From Paenibacillaceae bacterium (GTDB lineage Bacteria > Bacillota > Bacilli > Paenibacillales > Paenibacillaceae): a stretch of DNA of 64,000 bases. A program made the position numbers and the translations under genes. The number at the start of each line of letters is the position of its first letter. Position 1 is the first letter of the stretch. The DNA is taken from the NCBI GenBank assembly GCA_004134985.1, contig REGQ01000002.1, positions 62,001 to 126,000 on the forward strand. Reading direction: 5' to 3'. The notes under the pieces are model-generated. The model did not search any database and was not told the origin of the DNA. It saw only the letters and a list, made by a program, of their open reading frames with translations. Positions 43,931 to 53,347 of the stretch are shown here, piece by piece.

Positions 43931-45799
43931 TCAACTGCGAAAGATTGAGAACTGCCACATTGTCGATTTAACTTTGCTGTCGAGCATCCATACAATGCGA
44001 TATAAGTGCTGCCCCCATATGTGCCGAAGCTTCTCATCCACAAGTTCAATGCGTTCAATCTGGCATTTCAGGGGCGGCCCACTAATATGAACACGAGCAA
44101 CTTCCCGTTCTTCGCGAAACATTCGCAGTTCATTATTAACTTCAACTTGCGGTAAACAGGGGGTCATCCAATGCATGGCGATGTTATCAGTTTCTTCACG
44201 CAGGATGACGTCTTCTTCTAGCGTTATTTTCGACGTTTTCGTACGGTCGAGTATCAAGCTTCGCTTCCAACTTTCCACTCCTGACTCCACCGGATACGCA
44301 CCTGCCAACTCCACAGCGAAGCTAGCCTGCTCCGGCTTTACTTCATAGTCGCAGGAACGTGCTGCGTATTCCCGTCCCGCTCGTTGCTGGAATCCGTTGA
44401 TTGCAGGCAGATTGTGATAGGAAGATTGCATGCACCATATCTCATATCGCTGGTCGGAGAAAGTCTGCGCTGTATACAGACCCACACCGGGATCTACTAA
44501 CAGCGGTTTGCCATCCAGATAGACAATGAATTGCCCCACATCATTATGATTGTGGTTCTCTGCGTTGTGCCCTCCCTTGGCAGACAGGTAGAAACCATCG
44601 GCCGATCCCGATGCTTCTCTTGCTGTTGCGATCTGTAAATCCGGCATCCATGTATCTTGGAGGAATACCTCTCCTTTCTCATCGGCTGTCAGAGGTTCAT
44701 AACAGGCGAGCTCCTGCAGCTCGCGATACAGGGAATCTGCCTGCAAGAATTCGCCTTGCTTGCGCCTTTCTCGATGAAGACGCCTTCCCAGCGAGGTTAA
44801 TCCCGCATCCGCAATCCGCTCCCCGTACTTGTAGAGACAGACCGGAATGCCGGAATAACGTGCAGAGCCGTCCGCATAGTTGACAAAATAATCATCGGCT
44901 ATATAGGCCTTCAGCATAAAACGTCCAATTTCACAAATCAGCGGTTCATCGTATATACTGATTTTTCCGCCGCTGGCCGTATAGAGGAGTTCAAGACAGT
45001 CAAACAGCGATCCCCCGGCACGATACCAATACGAGCTGCCTTCATCACAGCCGCCGTCGGCAGGATAATTCGCAATGAACAAATCCAGCGTACGCATACT
45101 TTTGGTTACTGCCTTAATGCGCCTTGATTCATCCGGCTCCTGCAGCAGAATGACGCCCAGGCAGTTAGAAGTGCACCATGGAGCCCAATTATTGATTCCA
45201 TACGGGTTAACCTCCAGCATCCACCAATAATCATTACGTTCCAGGTAAGGATCGATGATTCGCCGCTTCAGCTCGTTTCGAAGTCGCTCCACCAGCAAAG
45301 GGCTTACTCCTGCAAGCGCCGGCTCAAGCAAATAAAGCGTCCACGCAAGCTCGGCTCCCGTTTCACCGGCGAATAAATCGATTATAGGCTCGGAGACATC
45401 CGCAATCGGCTCATGCTTCTTCCTCGCCATGTAAAGATGGGCGGGCACTATCCAGGTCGTTTCCTCGCATATCGCCCAAAGGCCATTGATAATATCGTCC
45501 AGAAATCGCCCTTCCCCTTCGATCCACTCCCCCATAACCAAAGCATGGAGGGCACGACGACGGAGGAAATACGGTTTTTCATAATGTACTCTGTTGCCCG
45601 TTCTAACAAAATCCATAAACAGCGTTGCACTCAGGGACGGCCATTCAAAATGCAAATATTTCTCGGCACGCTCCAGAATAAACGGCTTCCGTTCATTAGA
45701 AAGCGCTCGCGGCACAGCCCCTTCCGAACCAAACGGAAGGAAATTATCCAATGGCAGAAGCAGCTTATTCAATTGATTCGCATATCGCTCAGTCAGCAT
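43931..45799 (-). CDS. Heparinase II/III-family polysaccharide lyase
   Basis: A 622-residue protein with an N-terminal alpha/alpha toroid (LTERYANQ…; WWMLEVNPYGINNWAPWCTSN; GCDEGSSYWYRAGG) and a C-terminal beta domain carrying the Heparinase_II_III signature (GGHNAENHNHNDVGQFIVYLDGKPLLVDPGVG) with the catalytic His/Asn/Tyr set of the fold. No signal peptide, so it acts in the cytoplasm on imported oligosaccharides. Last gene of the operon after GH88 and GH2. Known: such lyases cut uronic-acid polymers by beta-elimination, yielding unsaturated uronides that GH88 then hydrolyses. Confidence 0.87.
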   Translation of the reverse strand: MLTERYANQLNKLLLPLDNFLPFGSEGAVPRALSNERKPFILERAEKYLHFEWPSLSATLFMDFVRTGNRVHYEKPYFLRRRALHALVMGEWIEGEGRFLDDIINGLWAICEETTWIVPAHLYMARKKHEPIADVSEPIIDLFAGETGAELAWTLYLLEPALAGVSPLLVERLRNELKRRIIDPYLERNDYWWMLEVNPYGINNWAPWCTSNCLGVILLQEPDESRRIKAVTKSMRTLDLFIANYPADGGCDEGSSYWYRAGGSLFDCLELLYTASGGKISIYDEPLICEIGRFMLKAYIADDYFVNYADGSARYSGIPVCLYKYGERIADAGLTSLGRRLHRERRKQGEFLQADSLYRELQELACYEPLTADEKGEVFLQDTWMPDLQIATAREASGSADGFYLSAKGGHNAENHNHNDVGQFIVYLDGKPLLVDPGVGLYTAQTFSDQRYEIWCMQSSYHNLPAINGFQQRAGREYAARSCDYEVKPEQASFAVELAGAYPVESGVESWKRSLILDRTKTSKITLEEDVILREETDNIAMHWMTPCLPQVEVNNELRMFREEREVARVHISGPPLKCQIERIELVDEKLRHIWGQHLYRIVWMLDSKVKSTMWQFSIFRS

Positions 45800-45842
45800 C
45801 GCTAATCAAACCTCGCATCCATTATTAGATCGAATTCTGCAT

Positions 45843-48341
45843 TCAGCAGTTGGTCAACATCAAACGGGCAACGGCCAATCCCTCTCCCTCCACCACTACC
45901 TCGATGGGACCCATCTCATTTCCGGATCGGATAACAGCCATACATCTGCCCTTATACGCACTGCAACTGTCGGCTCTGTAGCTTGAATTACTGGTCAGAT
46001 CGGCGGATATCACGCCCAGCAGACTTCCACAGCCGTTTACCTTAACGGTCACTTTGTTTGAAGCATCCGGCACCACAACACCGTCTTCGTCCACGACAGC
46101 TATTTCAATTGCCGTATCTTCGCGCCCCCCTGCCTGAATTGAGGTATCTTGACAACTCAATTGAATTCTCGAAGCTCGGCTGGAAGTCACCAGTTCGCTT
46201 GCGCATACAGGCTTGCCCCCTATATAGCCGATTGCCTGCAAAGTGCCTGGTGCATATCCCAAATCCCACTCCATGGCATAAGGATTGTCCGGCTCCGTGC
46301 TGCGCACGCCCAGGGATACCCCGTTTAGGACGAGTTCTACCTGCTCGCAATTTGTAAAGCAGTATAGGGTCTTGGGAGCCCCATTGTCGGGAAAATTCCA
46401 ATGCAAGTCAGCCTTCAAATAACGGTAATGTCCGTATTTCTCCGCGTTCTCCGCTTTTACCGCCAACTGAAGGACGGGAGTATCGGACCAAATGCCGGCT
46501 CTGTAGAAGTATTCGCCATTAGGCGTATCAATGCTGTCAACCATACCGTAAGCATAGCCGTGGCGCAAAACTTGATCCGCGCTTTTATTGGAGCTGGCCA
46601 ATTGCGAGATGTCGAAGGTATCCCCCAAGCGGGCATCCTCGCCAAAACGATCTATGCCCTCTCCCATATAGTCATACCCAACCCACAGAAACTGGCCTAT
46701 CGCATAATCCTGCTTCCTTATTGCTTGCCAGTGCTCCGGATCAAAGCTCGTCTCCGATCCCACAACAGTCCGATTAGGGGTTTGCCGATGAATGTTGGCA
46801 TAATAGGCTTTGCCTTCCCGATTGGAGACATAGTTGTACCCGGCCACATCCACCTGATCCATGATCCCATCATATATAGGGAGCATATGGCTGCCCTCCG
46901 CGCATACCGTAACGGGGCGGGTGTTATCCTCTTCCTTGCAAATCTCCACCAGTCTCTTCAGAATATCAATACCATCCTTAAAATAGAGTTCCGGTATTTC
47001 ATTGCCTACACTCCACATGATGACGCTGGGATGATTCCGTCCACGACGGACCATCGCGCGCAGATCGGTTTCGTGCCACTGTTGGAAATCCAGGTAATAC
47101 CCATATTTGTTTTTGCCATAGGGCTGGTCACTGTATCCCCGTGTCCATCCGGACTGCCATTCGTCAAACGCTTCATCCATCACCAAGAGACCCAGGAGAT
47201 CGCATACATGATAAAACTCGGACGGGAACGGATGATGCGCCGTACGGATCGCATTAACTCCGGCTTTCTTCAGCAGTCCAAGCCTTTTTACCCAGGTTTT
47301 GCAAGGCACCGCTCCTCCGTAAATTCCCGCATCCTGATGGAGGCAGACACCCTTTAGCTTCATCGTTTGCCCGTTAATGGAGAAGCCTTCCTCCTGGTGA
47401 AAAGAAAGCGTCCTGATTCCTAAAGGTGTAATGCAATCATCCACCAGTTCTCCATTCGCCAGCAGCCTGGAATGAATACGGTACATTTCCGGATCTGCCG
47501 GGCTCCATAACCGGGGCTTGTTTACTCGAAGCTTCTGTGTGAACTCATGCCTGTTGAATGGAGGAAGCGCCACCGATTCCCGAGCCTCCGCCACGATAAT
47601 CCCCTTGCTGTCTATAATGGAGGTGATTAATACCACATTTTTCTGTACCTCGCGATTATCCTTCATTCCTGTGCCTTGCCAGTTGAAGGCGTTCCATATA
47701 GTATCTTTATAACGCTCAACGCGGACATTGGTGCGAATCGTAAGCTCAGCCTGGTCTTCGTCAGCTGCTAGGATGGCCGTCCTGATTCCCCATTGCTCGA
47801 TATGCAGGGCATTCATGGAGATTAGACAGACTTGGCGGTACAAGCCCGCCCCCGTATAAAATCTGGAATATGGCTGTAGGGAACTGTCCGCCCTGACAGC
47901 GATTATATTCACCGCCCCTTCTTCTTGACGGACAAAAGGAGTGATGTCATACCAGAAAGGAGTAAATCCGTAGGGATGCTGTCCCAGAAAATGTCCATTC
48001 AGCCATACCTGACTGATCATGGCAACGCCGTCAAACAGCAAATAATACTTCTCCTGCTTGTTTCCGGCGGGCAATATCATATGCTTCCGGTACCAGAGCG
48101 CACCGCTTTGCACAAAGCCGTTGGCCTCATGCTCTTCTGAAAATTCTCCCTCCACTGAATAATCATGTGGAATATTCAGCGTGCGCCAGGAGGAATCATC
48201 AAAGTCTTCCCGAGAAGCATCGGGAACATCATGCGGACAAAATTTCCAATCCTCACATAATGATCGCACCTCTCTGGCTTCCAAATCAGAGGTCATCCGA
48301 TCCATGTAAGATGCGATGCTAGAGTTAAGATTCGTGTTCAT
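45843..48341 (-). CDS. GH2-family glycoside hydrolase (beta-galactosidase/glucuronidase type)
   Basis: A 832-residue cytoplasmic enzyme with the GH2 domain order: sugar-binding jelly roll (WRTLNIPHDYSVEGEF, GVAMISQVWLNGHFLGQHPYGFTPF), Ig-like domain, TIM barrel with acid/base Glu in MWSVGNEIPE and nucleophile Glu in VVGSETSF, then DUF4982-like and Ig-like C-terminal domains. The ATG at 48341 has GGAGG at 6 bases; an upstream open stretch of 127 codons overlaps the GH88 gene and is not coding. Substrate not fixed by motif; context suggests removal of a terminal sugar from uronic-acid-containing oligosaccharides. Confidence 0.88.
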   Translation of the reverse strand: MNTNLNSSIASYMDRMTSDLEAREVRSLCEDWKFCPHDVPDASREDFDDSSWRTLNIPHDYSVEGEFSEEHEANGFVQSGALWYRKHMILPAGNKQEKYYLLFDGVAMISQVWLNGHFLGQHPYGFTPFWYDITPFVRQEEGAVNIIAVRADSSLQPYSRFYTGAGLYRQVCLISMNALHIEQWGIRTAILAADEDQAELTIRTNVRVERYKDTIWNAFNWQGTGMKDNREVQKNVVLITSIIDSKGIIVAEARESVALPPFNRHEFTQKLRVNKPRLWSPADPEMYRIHSRLLANGELVDDCITPLGIRTLSFHQEEGFSINGQTMKLKGVCLHQDAGIYGGAVPCKTWVKRLGLLKKAGVNAIRTAHHPFPSEFYHVCDLLGLLVMDEAFDEWQSGWTRGYSDQPYGKNKYGYYLDFQQWHETDLRAMVRRGRNHPSVIMWSVGNEIPELYFKDGIDILKRLVEICKEEDNTRPVTVCAEGSHMLPIYDGIMDQVDVAGYNYVSNREGKAYYANIHRQTPNRTVVGSETSFDPEHWQAIRKQDYAIGQFLWVGYDYMGEGIDRFGEDARLGDTFDISQLASSNKSADQVLRHGYAYGMVDSIDTPNGEYFYRAGIWSDTPVLQLAVKAENAEKYGHYRYLKADLHWNFPDNGAPKTLYCFTNCEQVELVLNGVSLGVRSTEPDNPYAMEWDLGYAPGTLQAIGYIGGKPVCASELVTSSRASRIQLSCQDTSIQAGGREDTAIEIAVVDEDGVVVPDASNKVTVKVNGCGSLLGVISADLTSNSSYRADSCSAYKGRCMAVIRSGNEMGPIEVVVEGEGLAVARLMLTNC

Positions 48342-48364
48342 GACAAACCTCCGTGAACAAATTG

Positions 48365-49609
48365 TCAAAAATCCCAGGGCAGAAGGATGTTGCTGCGCTG
48401 CAGACGCAAAATCGACTCGTACAAAAAGTAATCTCCGTAGATCAGACTTTGATTGGAATAGATGTACTTCCGGTCTTTTTCTTCCTGGCTGCCCTCCTTG
48501 TACGCAGGCCCCACGCTCCCATGCAAAAGAAAAGCATGAACGTAAGGAGAGGTCGGAGGGCGGTGGGCTTGGAGCAGACGGGATATGATCCGTTCCGCCA
48601 CCTCCTGCAGTTCCCCGTAACCAGAATCGTGCAAGCCCAGTTCCAGAATCCCGCAGCAAGCAATACTCATGGCGGAAGTATCCACAGGGAGCCATTGATT
48701 GCGCGGTGCAGCAAAATCCCAAGGAGCATCGCCTTCAGGCAGGGTAGACTGCATCCAGTATTTTAGGCAGCGCCGTGAAGCAAGGAGGAAATCCTTGTTG
48801 CCCGTATACCGGTATGCCAGCGCGAATCCATATATGGCCCACGCTTGCCCCCTGGACCATGCAGATGTATGGGAATAGCCTTGCACACTACTCCCCCCAA
48901 TCGGATTTCCTGTATCGGGATTGAAATTATAGGTGTGATATGTGCTGCCGTCTTCCCTCACGATGCAACGTGCCATATGACTGACATGAGCCTCCGCAGC
49001 ATTCCGATAGCATGCTTGGCCGGTTTCTTTGGCTGCCCAGAAGAGGAGCGGCACATTCATCAGACTGTCAATGATGGCCTTCCCCCTCTTCTCCTGGCGG
49101 AATTGCGGTGTATCCGATTCCCAGTCATTCCAGGCGCGGATATAGCTGCCATTCTTCTGATAACGGCCCATCAACAATTCGGCTGACCGCAGCCCTACCG
49201 CCCTTGAAGACCGTGAACCGGTCAAAAAATAATGGTAAACAGCAGTAAGATGAAATATGAAACCCACATCATGATCCAGATCCATATATCCCCGGCTTTT
49301 ATTGACCAACGGATCATTGTCTGCCCGTTCCTCCAAAAACGGCATATACCGCTCATACTCGCGCAACAGCAGATCATCCTGATTTCCTGAGTATGCCAGC
49401 AAAAGCAGACCTGGCCAGAAACCGTCCGTCCACTGTCCTTTTCCCGACAAGGCGTGCTGCCCTTCCGCCGAACCAACTGCAGTGGGAATGTCTCCATTGT
49501 AATGCAGGCAGTTTCTGTATATTTTCAGATTCATATCCCGCATCGCATCATTTCGTTCTATTTCTCGAGCCGTCAGGCTTGCCTTATCATGAATCCTATT
49601 CTTTTTCAT
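48365..49609 (-). CDS. GH88 unsaturated glucuronyl hydrolase
   Basis: A 414-residue alpha6/alpha6-barrel enzyme. Seen: GQWTDGFWPGLLLL, YMDLDHDVGFIF with the catalytic Asp at about 114, IIDSLMNVPLLFW with the second key Asp at about 181, and WSRGQAWAIYGFALAYRYT. Known: GH88 enzymes hydrate the double bond left on the non-reducing uronic acid after lyase cleavage. No signal peptide. Its ATG overlaps the stop of the LplC-type permease gene (ATGA). Together with the heparinase-like lyase this is the core evidence that the locus handles a uronic-acid polymer. Confidence 0.92.
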   Translation of the reverse strand: MKKNRIHDKASLTAREIERNDAMRDMNLKIYRNCLHYNGDIPTAVGSAEGQHALSGKGQWTDGFWPGLLLLAYSGNQDDLLLREYERYMPFLEERADNDPLVNKSRGYMDLDHDVGFIFHLTAVYHYFLTGSRSSRAVGLRSAELLMGRYQKNGSYIRAWNDWESDTPQFRQEKRGKAIIDSLMNVPLLFWAAKETGQACYRNAAEAHVSHMARCIVREDGSTYHTYNFNPDTGNPIGGSSVQGYSHTSAWSRGQAWAIYGFALAYRYTGNKDFLLASRRCLKYWMQSTLPEGDAPWDFAAPRNQWLPVDTSAMSIACCGILELGLHDSGYGELQEVAERIISRLLQAHRPPTSPYVHAFLLHGSVGPAYKEGSQEEKDRKYIYSNQSLIYGDYFLYESILRLQRSNILLPWDF

Positions 49610-50475
49610 CCTTTAACCGCCCCAAGCGTAACGCCTTTGACAAAGTATTTTTGCAGGAATGGATACAGCGCTACAATCGGCAAAGCTGTCAATATGACCG
49701 TTGCCATCTGAATGGAAACCGCCGGAGGCAATGGGCGGTCCGAGTCATTGAGATTAAACATATCGAACTGCCCGACCGTTACCACTTGCCGGAGAAGCAC
49801 CTGCAGCGGCCATAATGTTGGCTTATTAATGTAAATAACGGCGGAAAAATATTGATTCCAGTTGCCGACGGCATAAAACAAGGTGAACGTGGCAAGCGAA
49901 GCCGTGGAAAGAGGCATCATGATCCGCCAGAAGACTCCCCAATCGGAACACCCGTCAATTTTTGCCGATTCGATAATCCCTTCATCAATACTCCGAAAAA
50001 ATTCCCGAATGATAATGACATTGAAGGCCGAAACCGCACTGGGGATAATCATGGCCCACAGGGTATTGATGAGACCCGTCCCTTTGACCACCAGATAAGT
50101 GGGAATAAGCCCGCCTCCGAACATCATCGTGAAGATGATCATCAGCATAATCCAGCGCCTGCCCGAGAAGTTATGCCGGGACAAGGAGAAAGCTGTAAAC
50201 GTTGTAAGCAGCATGTTAAGCGCAGTACCCAGCACTGTGACGATTACCGAATTACGAAACGACTGAAAAAAGATGCCAGTGTCAAATATATAGATATAAG
50301 AGGTAAAATCCCACGTTCTTGGCCAAAGAATAAAATCGCCAGACATTTGATCCTTCACCGTCGCTGTCGACATAGCGAACACATGAAAGAAAGGAAGGAT
50401 GCACAGCAAAGCGAAAATAGACAAAAAAAACACATTAAAAATATCGAACAATCGGGAAGCCGCTTTCTCTGTCAA
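49606..50475 (-). CDS. LplC/YtcP-type ABC transporter permease
   Basis: A 289-residue permease with six spans and an EAA-type loop (IESAKIDGCSDWGVFWRIMMPL). It ends YPFLQKYFVKGVTLGAVKG, the terminal motif common to YtcP/LplC-type subunits. Partner of the subunit at 50509. Confidence 0.92.
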   Translation of the reverse strand: MTEKAASRLFDIFNVFFLSIFALLCILPFFHVFAMSTATVKDQMSGDFILWPRTWDFTSYIYIFDTGIFFQSFRNSVIVTVLGTALNMLLTTFTAFSLSRHNFSGRRWIMLMIIFTMMFGGGLIPTYLVVKGTGLINTLWAMIIPSAVSAFNVIIIREFFRSIDEGIIESAKIDGCSDWGVFWRIMMPLSTASLATFTLFYAVGNWNQYFSAVIYINKPTLWPLQVLLRQVVTVGQFDMFNLNDSDRPLPPAVSIQMATVILTALPIVALYPFLQKYFVKGVTLGAVKG

Positions 50476-50508
50476 GGTATTATCTCCTCTCCAAAACCTC
50501 AGAACCTG

Positions 50509-51462
50509 TCAATACAATCCCTGTCCGTTTATTTTTCGAACTATTTTGTTTGAACCGTATATGAGCACAAAGCCAATCAAACCTTTCAGCAGCCCTACGG
50601 CAGTGGCAAAGCTGTATTTGCCGCTTACCAGGCCGGTCGAATACAGATAGGTTTCCAATACTTCTCCGACCTCGCTGACCCGTGCGTTCAGCATGAGGAA
50701 TACTTGCTCGAATCCCACATCCAGGACATTGCCCAAACGTAAAATGAATAATACCAGAATTGTGCCGCGCAGACCCGGGAGAGAAACATGCCATATTTGC
50801 CGGAACCGTCCGGCTCCGTCGATTTTGGACGCTTCATACAGTTCCGGGCTAATGCTCAGCAAAGCAGCCAGATAAATGATCGTACCCCACCCCGATTCCT
50901 TCCAAATCAGCTGAAGCACAAGCATCAGACGAAAATGGTCGGGATCGGACAATAAATTGAAATCATGAACACCCAATTGTCCCAGAAGCGTGGTGACGCC
51001 TCCATTACTGCTGAACATGAGGTAGAAAATACCTGCAATAACCGGCCACGATAAAAAGTGGGGTAAATAGACAATGGTCTGAATCGGCCGTTTAAGCCAG
51101 CTTTTACTCACTTCATGAATCATGATGGCTAGCACAATGGGGAATGTAAAGGCTAACACAATTTGATAAAAGCTGATGACGAGGGTATTCCAAAGCACAC
51201 GCGGTATTTCATCGTTTTGAATGAGATTTGAAAAATGCTTAAGTCCCACCCACGGACTCTCCATAACGCCACGAATCGGATTGTAATCCTGAAAAGCAAT
51301 GACGATGCCAAACATCGGAATATATTTATAAATGATGAAATATAGAATACCCGGCAGAACCATTAACCATAAATACCGTTCTTCCTTTAATGTCTTCCAG
51401 AACCTTCTTCGCCCGGTTGACGCAGGAGCGACCTTTAACGCCAGAAGCTTGTTTGTGTTCAT
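50509..51462 (-). CDS. LplB/YteP-type ABC transporter permease
   Basis: About 317 residues, six spans, with LVLPGILYFIIYKYIPMFGIVIAFQDYNP, the usual LplB start, and EAA loop (LYEASKIDGAGRFRQI). The ATG at 51462 follows GAGGAG by 8 bases; a longer frame to 51522 lacks a site. Confidence 0.92.
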   Translation of the reverse strand: MNTNKLLALKVAPASTGRRRFWKTLKEERYLWLMVLPGILYFIIYKYIPMFGIVIAFQDYNPIRGVMESPWVGLKHFSNLIQNDEIPRVLWNTLVISFYQIVLAFTFPIVLAIMIHEVSKSWLKRPIQTIVYLPHFLSWPVIAGIFYLMFSSNGGVTTLLGQLGVHDFNLLSDPDHFRLMLVLQLIWKESGWGTIIYLAALLSISPELYEASKIDGAGRFRQIWHVSLPGLRGTILVLFILRLGNVLDVGFEQVFLMLNARVSEVGEVLETYLYSTGLVSGKYSFATAVGLLKGLIGFVLIYGSNKIVRKINGQGLY

Positions 51463-51550
51463 TATCGTGTCTCCTCTTAAACGAAACATCTCTTTTAAAT
51501 TCTCCAAAACAGAACGGCCCACGGTGGCGGGCCGTTCCGTTTACATCATT

Positions 51551-53140
51551 TTATTGGCTTTGGCTTGCCTGATAGCTTTCATTCATTTCATCCAGAATAT
51601 CCTGGCCTCCCTTAGCCTTCCAATCTTCAAGCGATTTATCGTAAAATTCCAGAGGCTGCTCTCCGGTAATGACTTTTACAATATTTTCGAACAAGATTTT
51701 GCTCAATTCCGTTCCTTTTTCCTTAAAGGTCGGAGATGGGACAAGCTTGAGCGCCGGATCCGAATAAGGCGTTCCTGTCAACGCAGCTTCATAGGATGCA
51801 TTTTTGACGTCCTGAAGCTCCTGGCTGTCATTGGGATTATTCAAGCCGACAGCATCCATCGGCGGATTCGTAATGAGATACAGAGATGGCCGCTCCTTAT
51901 TGCCAAAGTCTGTATAAGCGACTTTGCCATCTTGCATATTGTAATGCTCGCCTTCTATTCCATGATTCAGCAACCGATACAATTCCGAGTTTATATCCGC
52001 TTCCATCTGATCGTCGAGGAATTTAAGCATGCGCTTTACCTTTGCTTCATCTTTGGCCTGCGACGCCGGAATTGCAACAAAGCCGTTGAAGCCCGATCCC
52101 TTGGCGTATCCTTGGAATCCATCCGGTCCCTTCAGTGCGGGAATCGGCTCCCATTGAAAATCGGGATTAATGGCCCTGGCTTTATTCAATCTGTCTTCAT
52201 TATAAGCATTCCAGGCGAAATCTCCGATCACCCCTGCACGTCCGCTCAGAAAATCATCCTCTGCCTGATTGCCTTTCATAATGACAAAATCCTTGGAAAG
52301 GATACCCTCGCTGTATAATTGGGTCAAGTATGCAAGACCATTGCGGAAATTCGGATGCGCAAGAACCGGATATATTTTTCCGTCCGTATGCTTGCTCCAA
52401 TTTATATTCGTGGGCGTGTTGAAGGAGCCGAGAAGCGAAACCGCGCCAAGCGCCCCGGAGCCTGCGTTGAAGGCCAGACCATAGGTATCTTTCTGACCAT
52501 TCTTGTCCGGATCACGCTCCACAAACTGCTTCATAACCGCTTCCAATTCTTCGTAAGTCGTAGGCATGTCCAGGCCCAGGTTATCCAGCCAGTCTTTGCG
52601 GATGGTCAACGTGTGCGCCGCTTGGGAACGGAGCCTTGGGAGACCGTATATATGTCCGTTATACGTCACCAAGTCCATAATTTCTTTTGGCATTTTGGCC
52701 AGATTGGGCGTATCTTGTTCGTTGATGTAGTCTTCGAGAGGCATAAACACGCCATTCTCCACATAGTTGTACCAGTTTTCATCCAATCCCGGGTATACCG
52801 TAAGATCCGGAAGATCGCCGGATGCTACCATAACCCCCAGCTTGTTATAATAATCGGCAGCTGCTACGGGAATAAAACTGTAATCCATATTGTATTTATC
52901 CTCCAAAATCTTCATTCCCGAGCTCTTGTCAGGAGGAGCAGCTGAATACAGTATGGTCATGGCCGATACTTTAATTTTTTTTGTAGTATCGTCTTTGTCG
53001 CCGGCTACAGCTTCTGTCGGCGTGGATTGCGCTTCAGGCTGATTGCTTTTGTTGTTACTGCTGCTGTTGTTGCTGCATGCTGCTGTAAGCAGCGTCGTAG
53101 CCAGCACAAACGCTAGCGGCAACGCAATTATTTTTTTCAT
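51551..53140 (-). CDS. LplA-type solute-binding lipoprotein
   Basis: A 529-residue family 1 binding protein with lipobox LTAAC (lipidated Cys about 22), an Asn/Ser-rich linker and a large binding domain (DLPDLTVYPGLDENWYNYVENGVFMPLEDYI; FLSGRAGVIGDFAWNAYN). Length and motifs fit LplA/YtcQ. First gene of the operon lplA-lplB-lplC-GH88-GH2-heparinase. Ribosome site GGGAGG lies 12 bases from the ATG. Confidence 0.92.
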   Translation of the reverse strand: MKKIIALPLAFVLATTLLTAACSNNSSSNNKSNQPEAQSTPTEAVAGDKDDTTKKIKVSAMTILYSAAPPDKSSGMKILEDKYNMDYSFIPVAAADYYNKLGVMVASGDLPDLTVYPGLDENWYNYVENGVFMPLEDYINEQDTPNLAKMPKEIMDLVTYNGHIYGLPRLRSQAAHTLTIRKDWLDNLGLDMPTTYEELEAVMKQFVERDPDKNGQKDTYGLAFNAGSGALGAVSLLGSFNTPTNINWSKHTDGKIYPVLAHPNFRNGLAYLTQLYSEGILSKDFVIMKGNQAEDDFLSGRAGVIGDFAWNAYNEDRLNKARAINPDFQWEPIPALKGPDGFQGYAKGSGFNGFVAIPASQAKDEAKVKRMLKFLDDQMEADINSELYRLLNHGIEGEHYNMQDGKVAYTDFGNKERPSLYLITNPPMDAVGLNNPNDSQELQDVKNASYEAALTGTPYSDPALKLVPSPTFKEKGTELSKILFENIVKVITGEQPLEFYDKSLEDWKAKGGQDILDEMNESYQASQSQ

Positions 53141-53167
53141 TTGCTCAAAAGACCTCCCATTTTAATT

Positions 53168-53181
53168 TGTAATCGTTATCT
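53168..53181 (-). promoter_or_regulatory. Possible CcpA site (cre) upstream of the lplA operon
   Basis: Minus-strand AAGATAACGATTACAA (53167-53182) matches the 16-base cre consensus WTGNNARCGNWWWCAW at all but one position. It lies about 28 bp before the ATG, where binding would block transcription. Found by eye; a scan score is needed. Confidence 0.35.
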
Positions 53182-53347
53182 TTTGGCTACTTTCACCATC
53201 GGCCGAATGGATGCTTTAACTTTACCTTACCGTTTGAATAGCAGGCAATGAAACTCTTTTGCCTCCATTACTTCCTTTGTTTTGCTTCATCCTCGCAAAT
53301 AATGTTCATACATCTGCAAAAGGTGTTCATCGTACGACTCCCGTATA

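Noticed and set aside
45448-45805. Short frames on both strands near the start of the heparinase-like gene
   Set aside because: Alternative frames of a well-supported gene.
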